A stretch of DNA of 64,000 bases from Streptomyces sp. CB09001 (GTDB lineage Bacteria; Actinomycetota; Actinomycetes; Streptomycetales; Streptomycetaceae). A program made the position numbers and the translations under genes. How positions within the stretch are numbered: position 1 is the first letter of the stretch; each line of letters begins with the position of its first letter. Where the stretch lies: positions 6,935,001 through 6,999,000 of the forward strand of contig NZ_CP026730.1 of the NCBI RefSeq assembly GCF_003369795.1. Direction: 5' to 3'. Below the pieces are notes generated by a model that had not been told where the DNA came from, did not search any database, and saw only the letters and a list, made by a program, of their open reading frames with translations. Positions 45,505-53,252 of this stretch are shown here, one piece after another.

Positions 45505-46497
45505 TCACATGCCCCACCGCAGACCCGGGGTGCTGACCGGCGCGTCCCACAGTCCGAGCAGCTCCTCGTCGATCTCGCACAGGGTGACCGAGGCTCCGGC
45601 CATGTCGAGGGAGGTGACGTAGTTGCCGACGAGGGTGCGGGCGACGGCCACCCCGCGCTCGCCGAGTACCCGCTGCACCTCGGCGTTGAAGCCGTACAGC
45701 TCGAGGAGCGGCGTCGCGCCCATGCCGTTGACCAGGACCAGGACGGGGTTGCGCGGGCCGAGGTCGGTCAGCACCGCGTCCACGGCGGCCTCGGCGATCT
45801 CGCCGGAGGTCATCATCGGCCGCCGCTCCCGGCCGGGCTCCCCGTGGATGCCGATGCCCAGCTCCAGCTCACCGGAGGGGAGGTCGAAGGTGGGGCTGCC
45901 CTTGGCCGGCGTCGTGACGGCGCTGAGCGCCACCCCGAAACTGCGCGAGCTCTCGTTGACCCGGCGGGCGATCGCCTCCACCTGCTCCAGCGGCCGCCCC
46001 TCCCGAGCCGCCGCGCCGGCGATCTTCTCGACGAACAGGGTCGCCCCCGTGCCGCGCCGCCCGGCCGTGTAGAGACTGTCCGTCACCGCCACGTCGTCGT
46101 TGACCAGCACCTTCGCGACCCGGATGCCCTCGTCCTCGGCCAGTTCGGCGGCCATGTCGAAGTTGAGCACGTCACCGGTGTAGTTCTTGACGACGAAGAG
46201 CACCCCGGCCCCGCCGTCCACGGCCGCCGCGGCCCGCACCATCTGGTCCGGCACCGGCGAGGTGAACACCTCACCCGGACAGGCGGCCGCCAGCATCCCC
46301 GGGCCCACGAACCCGCCGTGCAGCGGCTCGTGCCCGGACCCGCCCCCCGACACCAGGGCCACCTCCCCGGACACGGGGGCGTCCCGCCGCACGATCACCC
46401 GGTTCTCGACGTCCACGGTCAACTCGGGATGGGCGGCCGCCATACCGCGCAGCGCGTCCGCGACGACGGTCTCGGGGACGTTGATGAGCATCCTCAA
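45505..46497 (-). CDS. dhaK: Dihydroxyacetone kinase substrate-binding subunit DhaK
   Basis: The 330-residue subunit covalently binds dihydroxyacetone through the conserved His. The motif VSGGGSGHEPLHGGFVG and the region GIHGEPGRERRPM with its His are seen. It begins TTG-AGG-ATG; the TTG at 46497 is supported by AGGAG six bases upstream, whereas the ATG at 46491 would be too far away. It is first in dhaKLM, which converts dihydroxyacetone to dihydroxyacetone phosphate with PTS phosphate. No dedicated regulator is near; a transposase remnant lies upstream. Confidence 0.94.
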   Translation of the reverse strand: MRMLINVPETVVADALRGMAAAHPELTVDVENRVIVRRDAPVSGEVALVSGGGSGHEPLHGGFVGPGMLAAACPGEVFTSPVPDQMVRAAAAVDGGAGVLFVVKNYTGDVLNFDMAAELAEDEGIRVAKVLVNDDVAVTDSLYTAGRRGTGATLFVEKIAGAAAREGRPLEQVEAIARRVNESSRSFGVALSAVTTPAKGSPTFDLPSGELELGIGIHGEPGRERRPMMTSGEIAEAAVDAVLTDLGPRNPVLVLVNGMGATPLLELYGFNAEVQRVLGERGVAVARTLVGNYVTSLDMAGASVTLCEIDEELLGLWDAPVSTPGLRWGM

Positions 46498-47097
46498 GGG
46501 TATCTCCTAGGCTGATCGACAGATGGGCTTGTGACCTGCGATTTCGCTGGTCAGAGCGGTGACGGTTGGTTCGCGGTCCTGGCGGTCCGATGCTGACTCG
46601 ATACTGACCCGGGTGACGCAGCGTCAGGCATTCGTGGCGAGTCGACTGCAGATCGACAAGAGTCCTGCAGGGGCAGTATCGACCTTGCGACCGCGAAGGT
46701 CACGCGAGGCGACGTCTGCCGAGGCCAGGGATTACCGGACTGGCAGATACGACCACGCTGCTCGCGTGATCCCCGTTTCGCGGACCTCGCCGCGCAACAG
46801 GGACGTAGTGGCCGGTGCGGGCTCGGTCGTGTGGCATGGTCGTGGGCCGCTGTCACGGCGAGCAGAGCGTGGGCGGGCATCGCGAACACCGGCCAACGCC
46901 GCCAGGGGGTCCAGCGGCCGACCTGGTGCTCGTCGAGTCCGGCCGGATTCGCGGGCGCCGAGGACTTCGCGGCGGGGTCGCGGCGCTCCAGGCAGGGCCG
47001 GGCCGGGCCAGGTGGAATTCACCGGCAGCCGGACGGTCGGGCGAGCCGGTCGGCGTCGGTAGACTGGGCGTTCGGCACCGGACGAGGGGCGGCGGGC
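46498..47097. other. 600-bp gap with IS remnant between dhaK and MarR genes
   Basis: No intact gene was found. About 46830-47015 is a transposase remnant on the minus strand (separate entry). The remaining 46500-46820 has lower GC than the surroundings and no recognisable homology. It presumably holds the dhaK promoter; the dhaK side has AGGAG close to its start. Confidence 0.5.
46830..47015 (-). pseudogene. IS701-like transposase C-terminal remnant
   Basis: One minus-strand frame reads GLDEHQVGRWTPWRRW followed by FAMPAHALLAVTAAHDHA. This fits the C-terminal GLDxxQVRxxxxWxR plus xLAMLAHAFLAV pattern of IS701-type DDE transposases. Upstream residues (AAKSSAPANPAG) fit the AKNEAGLD region loosely. 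There is no start and no intact DDE domain, and the coding frame dissolves after HDHA. It is a degraded insertion sequence rather than an active one. Confidence 0.6.
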
Positions 47098-47523
47098 GTG
47101 GACTACGGCGACAAGCTCTTCTGGCTCTCGGTCCTGATCCAGCGGAGGTACGCGCAGATCTGCGCCGAGTACGACCTGACTTCCTTGCAGGCCACGCTGC
47201 TGTGCGCGATCAAGGACGAGCCGCGGCGGATGGCGTACCTCGCCTCCTCGCTCGGCATGACCAAGAACGCGCTGAGTCAGCTCGTCGATCGCACCGAGCG
47301 GCGCCACCTGGTCAGCCGAGCGAGTTCGGAGCAGGACCGGCGGGTCATCATGCTCAGCGTGACGCCCACGGGGAAGGTGCTCGCCGAGGCGGTGTTCGCC
47401 GAGACCACCAAGCGCCTGCCCGACGTCGCGGAGAACCTCGACGCCGAGGACCAGCGCGACCTCGAACGCCTGGCCACCGCCATCGTGGACGCGTCGGGCG
47501 TCTCGGCGTCCACCTCGTCCTGA
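47098..47523 (+). CDS. MarR-family regulator of the NmrA-like gene
   Basis: The 141-residue MarR protein has the winged helix MAYLASSLGMTKNALSQLVDRTERRHLV with recognition helix TKNALSQLV and wing SEQDRRVIMLSVTPTG. The GTG 47098 start follows a GAGGGG. It directly precedes the NmrA-type gene with a strong promoter in between (119-bp gap), where two GTTCATG.CGTGAAC repeats flank the -10 box. It probably represses the NmrA gene and itself, responding to oxidative or redox stress. No sensing Cys is present. Confidence 0.9.
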   Translation: MDYGDKLFWLSVLIQRRYAQICAEYDLTSLQATLLCAIKDEPRRMAYLASSLGMTKNALSQLVDRTERRHLVSRASSEQDRRVIMLSVTPTGKVLAEAVFAETTKRLPDVAENLDAEDQRDLERLATAIVDASGVSASTSS

Positions 47524-47557
47524 CATACCGCGCAGTCCCGCTCGGCACCCTCATGCC

Positions 47558-47622
47558 TTGCATCGGTTCATGGCGTGAACTAGTATTGTTCATGCCGTGA
47601 ACCAATCAGGGTTCATGGCATG
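47558..47622 (+). promoter_or_regulatory. Promoter with two to three MarR operator repeats
   Basis: A -35 TTGCAT (47558-47563) and -10 TAGTAT (47581-47586) are 17 bp apart. The near-palindromes GTTCATGGCGTGAAC (47566-47580) and GTTCATGCCGTGAAC (47588-47602) sit on and after the -10, and a third partial copy GTTCATGGCATG is at 47611-47622. This is a classical repression layout. The NmrA gene begins at 47643. Confidence 0.8.
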
Positions 47623-47642
47623 CCCCAGCGAGAGGTGAAGAC

Positions 47643-48533
47643 ATGGTCACGCGGGAAAGCGGTGCCATCGCGGTCTTCGGTGCGACGGGACAGCAGGGCG
47701 GAGCGGTCGTCGACGCGCTCCTGGCCCGAGGAGCGCGGGTGCGGGCCCTCGTCCGCGCCCCCAAGTCCGACCGAGCACAGGCGCTGGCCGCCCGAGGCGT
47801 CGAGCTGGCGACCGTCCGGATCGACGACCCGGCGTCAACGGTCGCCGCGCTGGAGGCGGTCGACGCGTTCTACTTCATGACCCCCGAGGCGAACAGCCTC
47901 GAGGAGATCGAGGAGGAGGTCCGAGTGGGCACAGCCCTCGTCGATGCGGCGGCCGCCGCACGCGTGCCACACGTCGTGTTCAACTCGGTCTTCGGAGCGG
48001 ATCGCGAAACGGGCGTGCCGCACCACGACTCGAAGCACCGGATCGAGGAATACCTGAAGCTTTCCGGTCTGAGGGCCACGATGGTTCGCCCGACCGCCTT
48101 CATGGAGAACTTCGCGACCGTGATGGCGCCGAGCCTGGAGGACGGAACGATCGTGCTGAGGCTGCCGCTGCCGAACGACATCGCCCTGAAGATGATCTCG
48201 ATCAAGGACATCGGCCAGGTCGCCGCCGCGATCCTGCTCGACACCGTGGAGGTGCCCGGCGGAGCCGTCGAGGTCGTCGGCGACGAGCCGACGGGCCCCC
48301 AGATCGCCGCCGCGTTCGGCGCGCGCGCCGGGCTGCCGTCACGCTACGAGGCCCTGCCACTGAGCGTCCTCGGCAACGACCTCGACAAGGCCATGTTCCG
48401 CCAGTTCGCCGAGGCGTCCGAACACCCGTCAGACCTGGCAGCGGTGAAGGCGATCGAGCCGACCATCCGGGACCTGGCCGAGTGGATCCGCTCCACCGGC
48501 TGGACCGCACCCGCGGACCGGGTCCGTTCCTAG
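47643..48533 (+). CDS. NmrA-like NAD(P)-binding protein
   Basis: The 296-residue atypical short-chain dehydrogenase has the Rossmann motif VFGATGQQGGAVVDALL. The later DRETGVPHHDSKHRIEEYLKLSG carries the NmrA-family His/Lys region instead of the classical Tyr-x-x-x-Lys. Such proteins sense NAD(P)H or reduce quinones or carbonyls. Its regulation by the upstream MarR suggests response to an electrophile or oxidant. AGGTGAAG precedes the ATG. No cofactor preference can be deduced. Confidence 0.9.
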   Translation: MVTRESGAIAVFGATGQQGGAVVDALLARGARVRALVRAPKSDRAQALAARGVELATVRIDDPASTVAALEAVDAFYFMTPEANSLEEIEEEVRVGTALVDAAAAARVPHVVFNSVFGADRETGVPHHDSKHRIEEYLKLSGLRATMVRPTAFMENFATVMAPSLEDGTIVLRLPLPNDIALKMISIKDIGQVAAAILLDTVEVPGGAVEVVGDEPTGPQIAAAFGARAGLPSRYEALPLSVLGNDLDKAMFRQFAEASEHPSDLAAVKAIEPTIRDLAEWIRSTGWTAPADRVRS

Positions 48534-49070
48534 TACTCCAGCCGTAGGCCGTGATCTCGCCGGCGTGGCGGTCCCGGGCATGGCACGGCCACCGCGTGAT
48601 CCTCCTCCGGTGTGTCGACATCAGTGCGCGTCGAAGGAGGCAGGAGTGGGCCGCCGGGGCCACCGCCGTACACACGCTTGAAGCGATCGACTCGAGCAAG
48701 GGCGAGACGGTGCTGATCCACGGCGCCGCGTGAGGCGTCGGTCCCGCCCGGACGCAGAGCCCGGCCGGGCCGAGGCCTTGGTGGCGCGCCTCGACGAACA
48801 AGCCGATGCCCCGTGGGCCGAGTCGGCTTCCGCGGGCGGCGGAGACGCCGTCGCCCCGGGCGTGCGTCTCGCCCGGGCCCTGCGTGGGAGTGTCCGGCCA
48901 GGGCCGGCGCACCCGTGGAGGGCCCGCTCCCGTACGGGTACCGCGTGTCCTGCGCGACCACATGGCCTGACATGCTGGTACCGCGGGCACCGCACCCGGT
49001 CGACGAGGACCGGCGGGCTATCCGCCCGCACCCTCACGTACCTGTTCCGCTGGGAAGGCTCTCCTTCGTC
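48534..49070 (+). other. 537-bp gap with oxidoreductase remnant
   Basis: No complete gene is seen. Part of it is a quinone-oxidoreductase fragment (48640-48732, separate entry). The rest, including the 300 bp before the MFS start, has open frames but no recognised family, and looks degenerate. Confidence 0.5.
48640..48732 (+). pseudogene. Quinone-oxidoreductase (zinc-type dehydrogenase family) remnant
   Basis: The frame reads AAGATAVHTLEAIDSSKGETVLIHGAA then TGA, then GVG. Intact relatives have GATALHTLEAI...GETVLIHGAAGGVG, so a GGA codon seems to have become TGA. No N- or C-terminal domain is left on either side. It appears to be a decaying medium-chain dehydrogenase fragment. Confidence 0.6.
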
Positions 49071-50318
49071 ATGCCCTTGGCTCTGCTGGCCCTGGCCGTC
49101 GTCGCGTTCGGCATCGGCACGACCGAGTTCGTCACGATGGGGCTCCTGCCCCAGATCGCCGACGGCGTCGGAGTGTCCGTGCCGCACGCGGGCAACCTCG
49201 TCTCCGCCTACGCACTCGGCGTCGTCGTCGGTGCGCCGCTGCTCACCGGGATGGGCGCCCGGGTGCCGCACAAGCGACTGCTGCTGATCCTCTCGGGCGT
49301 GTTCGTCGTCGGAAACACCGCGTCGGCGCTGGCCCCGAACTTCGCCCTGCTGTTCGCCGCGCGCGTCCTGGCCGGGCTTCCCCACGGCGCCCTGTTCGGC
49401 GTGGGTGCCGTCGTCGCCGCCAAGCTGGTCGCGCCCGACCGGGCGGCCCGCGCCGTCTCGACCATGTTCCTCGGCCTCACGGTCGCCAACATCGTCGGTG
49501 TCCCCGTCGGAACCGCCCTCGGCCAGCAGCTCGGCTGGCGTTACGCGTACGCCGCGGTGTCCGCGATCGGCGTCGTGGCCTTCGTCGCCCTGGTGCTGCT
49601 GATCCCGCATCAGCCCCGTGGCGCACAGTCCGGCGTCATGCACGAGCTGCGCGCGATGAAGAACAAGCAGGTGATGCTCGGCCTGGTCACGGCGGTCGTC
49701 GGCTTCGGCGGCTACTTCGCCGTGTACAGCTACCTCGTGCCGATGCTGACCCATCTGACGGGCATCTCGGACGCTTCCACCACCCTGGTGCTCGCCCTGT
49801 TCGGGGTGGGGATGACGGTGGGCACCCTCGTCGCGGGCCCGCTCACCGACCGGGCGCTGCGGCCGACGCTCTACGCGGGATTCGCGCTGCTCGCCGCGTC
49901 ACTGGTGGCGCTGTACTTCACGATCGGTCAGGTGGTGCCCGCGCTCGTCGTCATCACGGTCGTCGGCGCCCTGAGCTCACTGATCACCACCCCCGTGCAG
50001 ATGCTGCTCATGACGAAGGCGCACGAGGCGCCGACGATGGCGGCGGCGTCGAACCACTCGGCGTTCAACCTGGCCAACGCGGGCGGCGCCTGGCTGGGCG
50101 GCCTGGTCATCGCCGCGGGCTGGGGCTGGTCCTCGCCCGCCCTGGTCGGCGCCGCCCTGGCCGTCGTCGGCCTCGGACTGGCCGTGACCGGCGGATACCT
50201 CGACCGCGGCGGGCGCGGCTCGAAGATCGTCACGGCCTCCGGCACGGCCCGCGAAGCCGGTGACGCGGAGGAGGGGAACGCCCCGGCCGTGTCCGCGCGG
50301 AAGCCCCCTTCCTCCTGA
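49071..50318 (+). CDS. MFS drug/arabinose-type efflux transporter
   Basis: The 415-residue transporter has twelve predicted helices. TTEFVTMGLLPQIADGVGVSVPHAG is the DHA1 start. Other landmarks are the loop 2-3 motif MGARVPHKRLLL and helix 5 GVPVGTALGQQLGWRY, motif C of drug-type exporters. A charged cytoplasmic tail of about 30 residues follows helix 12. The family includes chloramphenicol and arabinose exporters; the substrate is unknown. The ATG at 49071 has GGAAGG about 12 bases upstream, so spacing is long. No regulator is adjacent. Confidence 0.9.
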   Translation: MPLALLALAVVAFGIGTTEFVTMGLLPQIADGVGVSVPHAGNLVSAYALGVVVGAPLLTGMGARVPHKRLLLILSGVFVVGNTASALAPNFALLFAARVLAGLPHGALFGVGAVVAAKLVAPDRAARAVSTMFLGLTVANIVGVPVGTALGQQLGWRYAYAAVSAIGVVAFVALVLLIPHQPRGAQSGVMHELRAMKNKQVMLGLVTAVVGFGGYFAVYSYLVPMLTHLTGISDASTTLVLALFGVGMTVGTLVAGPLTDRALRPTLYAGFALLAASLVALYFTIGQVVPALVVITVVGALSSLITTPVQMLLMTKAHEAPTMAAASNHSAFNLANAGGAWLGGLVIAAGWGWSSPALVGAALAVVGLGLAVTGGYLDRGGRGSKIVTASGTAREAGDAEEGNAPAVSARKPPSS

Positions 50319-50659
50319 CCCGGTCCGGTCACCACCTCGCCCCGCGGCACCGGGCGCGACCTCGGTGTCCGGTCACCACACCTGGGGGCGTCGCTGCAGC
50401 GTGCCGCGGTCGCGGGGTCTGGTGCGCACCCCCCACTGCCCGAAGGGCGTGGGAGGTGCCCTCAGCGGCTCGGGTCGGCGACAAGGCACCGTCCCCCGGA
50501 GCCGGCCTGATCCAGATGACACCGATGGGCCGGCCGCTCCTGTCCCTCGACCGAGGCGTTGCCGCTGTCCTGCCTCACACCGGCTCAACCCACGAGCGCG
50601 GCCGCACCGTCGTCGCCGTCCTGCACCGAAAACCGACGCGGCGTACGCGCGCGCGGAGG
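50319..50659. other. 341-bp gap with possible siderophore-ATPase remnant
   Basis: No intact gene is seen. At about 50582-50626 (plus strand) the bases encode HERGRTVVAVLH in one frame, and RLN just before in another, with one extra C between. That resembles the RLNHERGRTVVAVLHDLN block of FecE-type ATPases. It is short and only suggestive. Confidence 0.35.
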
Positions 50660-51094
50660 CTAGCGAGGCGCCGCGAGTACGTTCCGGAGTACGTTCTCGA
50701 GCGTGACGCCGGCCAGCTCGTGCCTCAGCGTCTCCTCGATGCCCTCGTAGATGCCCCGCATCGCCGGCTGGATGCCATGACCCACCACGCATCCCTGGTC
50801 CGGAGTGGTGCGGTGCATCGCGAACAGCGGGCCGGGTTCCACTGCCTCGTACACGTCGAGCAGGGTCATCGACCCCAGCTCGCGCGCCAGCGACCAGCCC
50901 GCGCCCACACCCCGTCGGGACTCCACGAGCCCGGCCCTGCGCAGCTCACCGAGCAGCCGCCTGATCACCACGGGATTGGTGTTCGCGCTGGAGGCGATCT
51001 GCTCGGAGGTGGCGACCTCATGGCCCTGGCGCTGGTAGAGACCGATCCAGGCCAGCGCGTGGGCGGCAATGGTCAACCTGCTGTTGGCACTCAC
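50660..51094 (-). CDS. Rrf2-family regulator
   Basis: The 144-residue winged-helix regulator has LTIAAHALAWIGLYQ, recognition helix NTNPVVIRRLLGELRRAGLVESRRG and a short C-terminal helix. It has a single Cys (DQGCVVGH), so it cannot form the three-Cys Fe-S site of IscR/NsrR and fits the cluster-free type (YwnA-like). The GTG 51094 start follows GAGGAGGGG. It is divergent from an SDR gene across a promoter region with a perfect inverted repeat, so it is probably the repressor of itself and that gene. Confidence 0.9.
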   Translation of the reverse strand: MSANSRLTIAAHALAWIGLYQRQGHEVATSEQIASSANTNPVVIRRLLGELRRAGLVESRRGVGAGWSLARELGSMTLLDVYEAVEPGPLFAMHRTTPDQGCVVGHGIQPAMRGIYEGIEETLRHELAGVTLENVLRNVLAAPR

Positions 51095-51119
51095 GAACCC
51101 CTCCTCTCGGCCGCAACGC

Positions 51120-51189
51120 TTTATGTTACGACGACCTTGTCGTAACAACAATGGTTGCATCCATCTGTCGTAACAATTAGCGTTGCGAC
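51120..51189. promoter_or_regulatory. Divergent promoters and Rrf2 operators
   Basis: GTTACGAC-GACCTT-GTCGTAAC (51125-51146) is a perfect inverted repeat; a second copy, GTCGTAAC-AATTAGC-GTTGCGAC (51167-51189), is inverted and imperfect. On the minus strand -35 TTGTTA (51148-51143) and -10 CATAAA (51125-51120) are 17 bp apart across the first site. On the plus strand TTGCAT (51155-51160) and TAGCGT (51178-51183) are 17 bp apart across the second. The pattern fits mutual control by Rrf2. Confidence 0.75.
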
Positions 51190-51221
51190 TATCGGGAAGG
51201 CCGACCAACGAGGTGGGAAGA

Positions 51222-51959
51222 ATGAGCAAGTCACTTGAGGGCAAGGTGGCCGTGGTCACCGGAGGCAGCAGCGGCATCGGGTTCGCGACCGCGGGTGCGT
51301 TCCGCGACGAGGGCGCCGAGGTCTTCATCACCGGTCGCCGCAAGGACGCGCTCGACGTCGCGGTCGCCGAACTCGGATCTGCCGTGACCGGCGTGGTCTG
51401 TGACGTCTCGGTGCCCTCGGACCTCGACGCGTTCTACCGCACCGTGCGCGACCGGGCCGGCCGCATCGACGTGCTGGTCGCCAACGCCGGCATCGGAATC
51501 GCGGCTCCGTTCGGCGAGGTGACGGAGGAACTGATCGACCGGGTGTTCGCCACCAACGTCAAGGGAACGATCTTCACTGTGCAACAAGCGCTGCCGCTGC
51601 TCAGCGCCAACGCCTCGGTGATACTCACGGGTTCGACCGCCTCGACACGGCCCACCCAGGGACTCGAGGTCTACGCGGCATCGAAGGCCGCCGTCCGCAA
51701 CCTGGCCCGCGGCTGGGCCCTCGGCTCACGCGCACACGGCTTCCGGGTCAACGTCGTGTCCCCGGGCGGTACCCGCACCGCTGGTCTGCTCGAGCTGGTC
51801 CCGCCCGAGGCTCTCGAGCAGGCCCAAGGTGAGGTCCCGCTCGGCCGGCTCGCCGAACCCGAGGAGATCGCCGCCGTGACGACGTTCCTCGCCTCGGACG
51901 CGTCGAGTTTCGTCAACGGTGCCGAGTTCTTCGCCGACGGCGGTTATGCGCAAGTGTGA
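51222..51959 (+). CDS. Short-chain dehydrogenase/reductase
   Basis: The 245-residue classical SDR has TGGSSGIGFATA (NAD(P) site), NAGIG, catalytic Ser in LTGSTAS and the Tyr-Lys pair in YAASKAAV, and a C-terminal FVNGAEFFADGG. Substrate and cofactor are unknown. It is divergent from an Rrf2 gene with shared operators and is probably induced by that regulator's signal. The ATG 51222 follows GGGAAGA. It is preceded and followed by siderophore-gene remnants. Confidence 0.92.
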   Translation: MSKSLEGKVAVVTGGSSGIGFATAGAFRDEGAEVFITGRRKDALDVAVAELGSAVTGVVCDVSVPSDLDAFYRTVRDRAGRIDVLVANAGIGIAAPFGEVTEELIDRVFATNVKGTIFTVQQALPLLSANASVILTGSTASTRPTQGLEVYAASKAAVRNLARGWALGSRAHGFRVNVVSPGGTRTAGLLELVPPEALEQAQGEVPLGRLAEPEEIAAVTTFLASDASSFVNGAEFFADGGYAQV

Positions 51960-52519
51960 GTGCTTCGGGCCGGTGGTACGGCTGATCGCCGGTGCGGTTC
52001 CTGCTCGTCGGCGGTGACGGGGCACGCTGCGAAGCGCCTCGTGGGGGAAGTCCGGTCGAAGTCCGGCGCCGACCCGCAACGGTGGGCGGAGCCCCGTACG
52101 GGCTCCGTAAGCCCGATCACCCGCGGTGGTGAAGCCCCTGCCGATCGCCGTGGACTGCGAGAGGTGCTGTGCAGGGCGCCCAGCGTCCGGGCCCGCTCCT
52201 TCGATCACGCGGGCGCACGGCCCGACGCGAAAAGCGAACCGCCTGTGGCCACGCTCCGCGACCGGACACCCGCCGCGCCACCGCACCGCACGACGAGCAG
52301 CGGGCCCCCGCCGCCCAGGGACGACAGCGGCGAGGACGAGCCGCTCGCCAACGTCTCCGCCGTCAAGAACGGCCGGATCGTCATCCTCGACTACGCCGAC
52401 CTCGTCGAGAGCCCGCGCACCCCCGCCGCCGTCAGCTCGCCGGCGGCCGACCTGAGCAGCCTCGCCTCCTGGCTCCGGCCGGTGCGACGGCGCTCCGGCC
52501 CGTGCGCGGATTCCGGTCC
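51960..52519 (+). other. 560-bp gap with siderophore-binding protein remnant
   Basis: No intact gene is seen. A recognisable remnant lies at 52332-52487 (separate entry). The rest, 51960-52320, is open in one frame but has no recognised family and lacks a ribosome site; it looks like degraded sequence. Confidence 0.5.
52332..52487 (+). pseudogene. Iron-siderophore binding protein C-terminal remnant
   Basis: The frame reads EDEPLANVSAVKNGRIVI followed by LDYADLVESPRTPAA. This matches the C-terminal end of FecB/FepB-type siderophore-binding lipoproteins (VSAVKNGRVVxLDYADLVExPRNPAA). Only about 45 residues remain and there is no signal or lipobox in the region. With the ATPase-like fragment near 50.6 kb it suggests a lost siderophore uptake operon. 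Confidence 0.65.
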
Positions 52520-53146
52520 TCAGACGTGCATTTCGGCGGGAAAGCCCGTCCAGCGCAGCTCGGTGGGCAGGTGCCGCATGTCGTTGGAGAGGAGGACGGA
52601 AGCCGCCCGGCCGGGCGCGTAACGGATGACCGTGAGCGCCGCGTTGCAGTGGTTGAGGCCGAGCCACCGCCACTTCGGCGCGTGCATGGCGTCCCGGACG
52701 AGCCAGGCGACGAGGAAGTTGTGGGTGACGACCAGTTCGTGCCGGTCCTGGGCGCCGTCCGTCACCGCCCCCGTGTAGCGACGCAGCGCCTGACGGGCGA
52801 GCCCGGGTCCGCGTCTGCGTTCCTCCTCGCCGGCACCGGCGAGGAAGCGGAGGTAGAGGTCCGCCGACTCGGCCGGGAGTTCGGCGCGTTCGGGTATGTG
52901 GGGCACGTAGTCACCGGCGACTTCCGAAACACGCGGAGTGATGCCCTCCAGTTCGTCCGCGATCAGGCGCGCGGTCTGCTCGGCCCGCGGCAGGGGGCCG
53001 TGGTGGACGGCGGTGAGGGGAATGCCGCGGAGCCGTTGGCCGAGCAGGGCGGCCTGTCGCCGACCGGCCGGCGTCAGCCCGCTCTCGTCCGGTGCGGCCT
53101 CACCGTGCCGCGCGAGGTAGAGGTAGCGGGTGGCCGTGCCGGTCAT
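52520..53146 (-). CDS. Histidine phosphatase family protein
   Basis: The 208-residue protein has the phospho-histidine RHG motif in LARHGEAA, an ERAEQTARLIADELEG region and the second His in LVVTHNFLV. The fold is phosphoglycerate mutase-like. Targets may be sugars, nucleotides or small phosphoesters. The start is ATG 53146, six bases after GAGGAG. It is preceded on the minus strand by a SpoIIE-type phosphatase gene 107 bp away; no operon is indicated. Confidence 0.92.
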   Translation of the reverse strand: MTGTATRYLYLARHGEAAPDESGLTPAGRRQAALLGQRLRGIPLTAVHHGPLPRAEQTARLIADELEGITPRVSEVAGDYVPHIPERAELPAESADLYLRFLAGAGEEERRRGPGLARQALRRYTGAVTDGAQDRHELVVTHNFLVAWLVRDAMHAPKWRWLGLNHCNAALTVIRYAPGRAASVLLSNDMRHLPTELRWTGFPAEMHV

Positions 53147-53252
53147 CTCGGACTCCTCGGGGCGCACAGGGGATCTTGTGCGTCAACAGACGCCTGCCCC
53201 CGTAGGTTGGTTCCCCTCGCGCCGTGAAAGCGGGCACGGTCCCGCGGGCGCG

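Noticed and set aside
46732..47526. Minus-strand gene across the MarR gene
   Set aside because: No motif. The opposite strand encodes a complete MarR protein with winged helix, and only a part of the region (46830-47015) has transposase homology in another frame.
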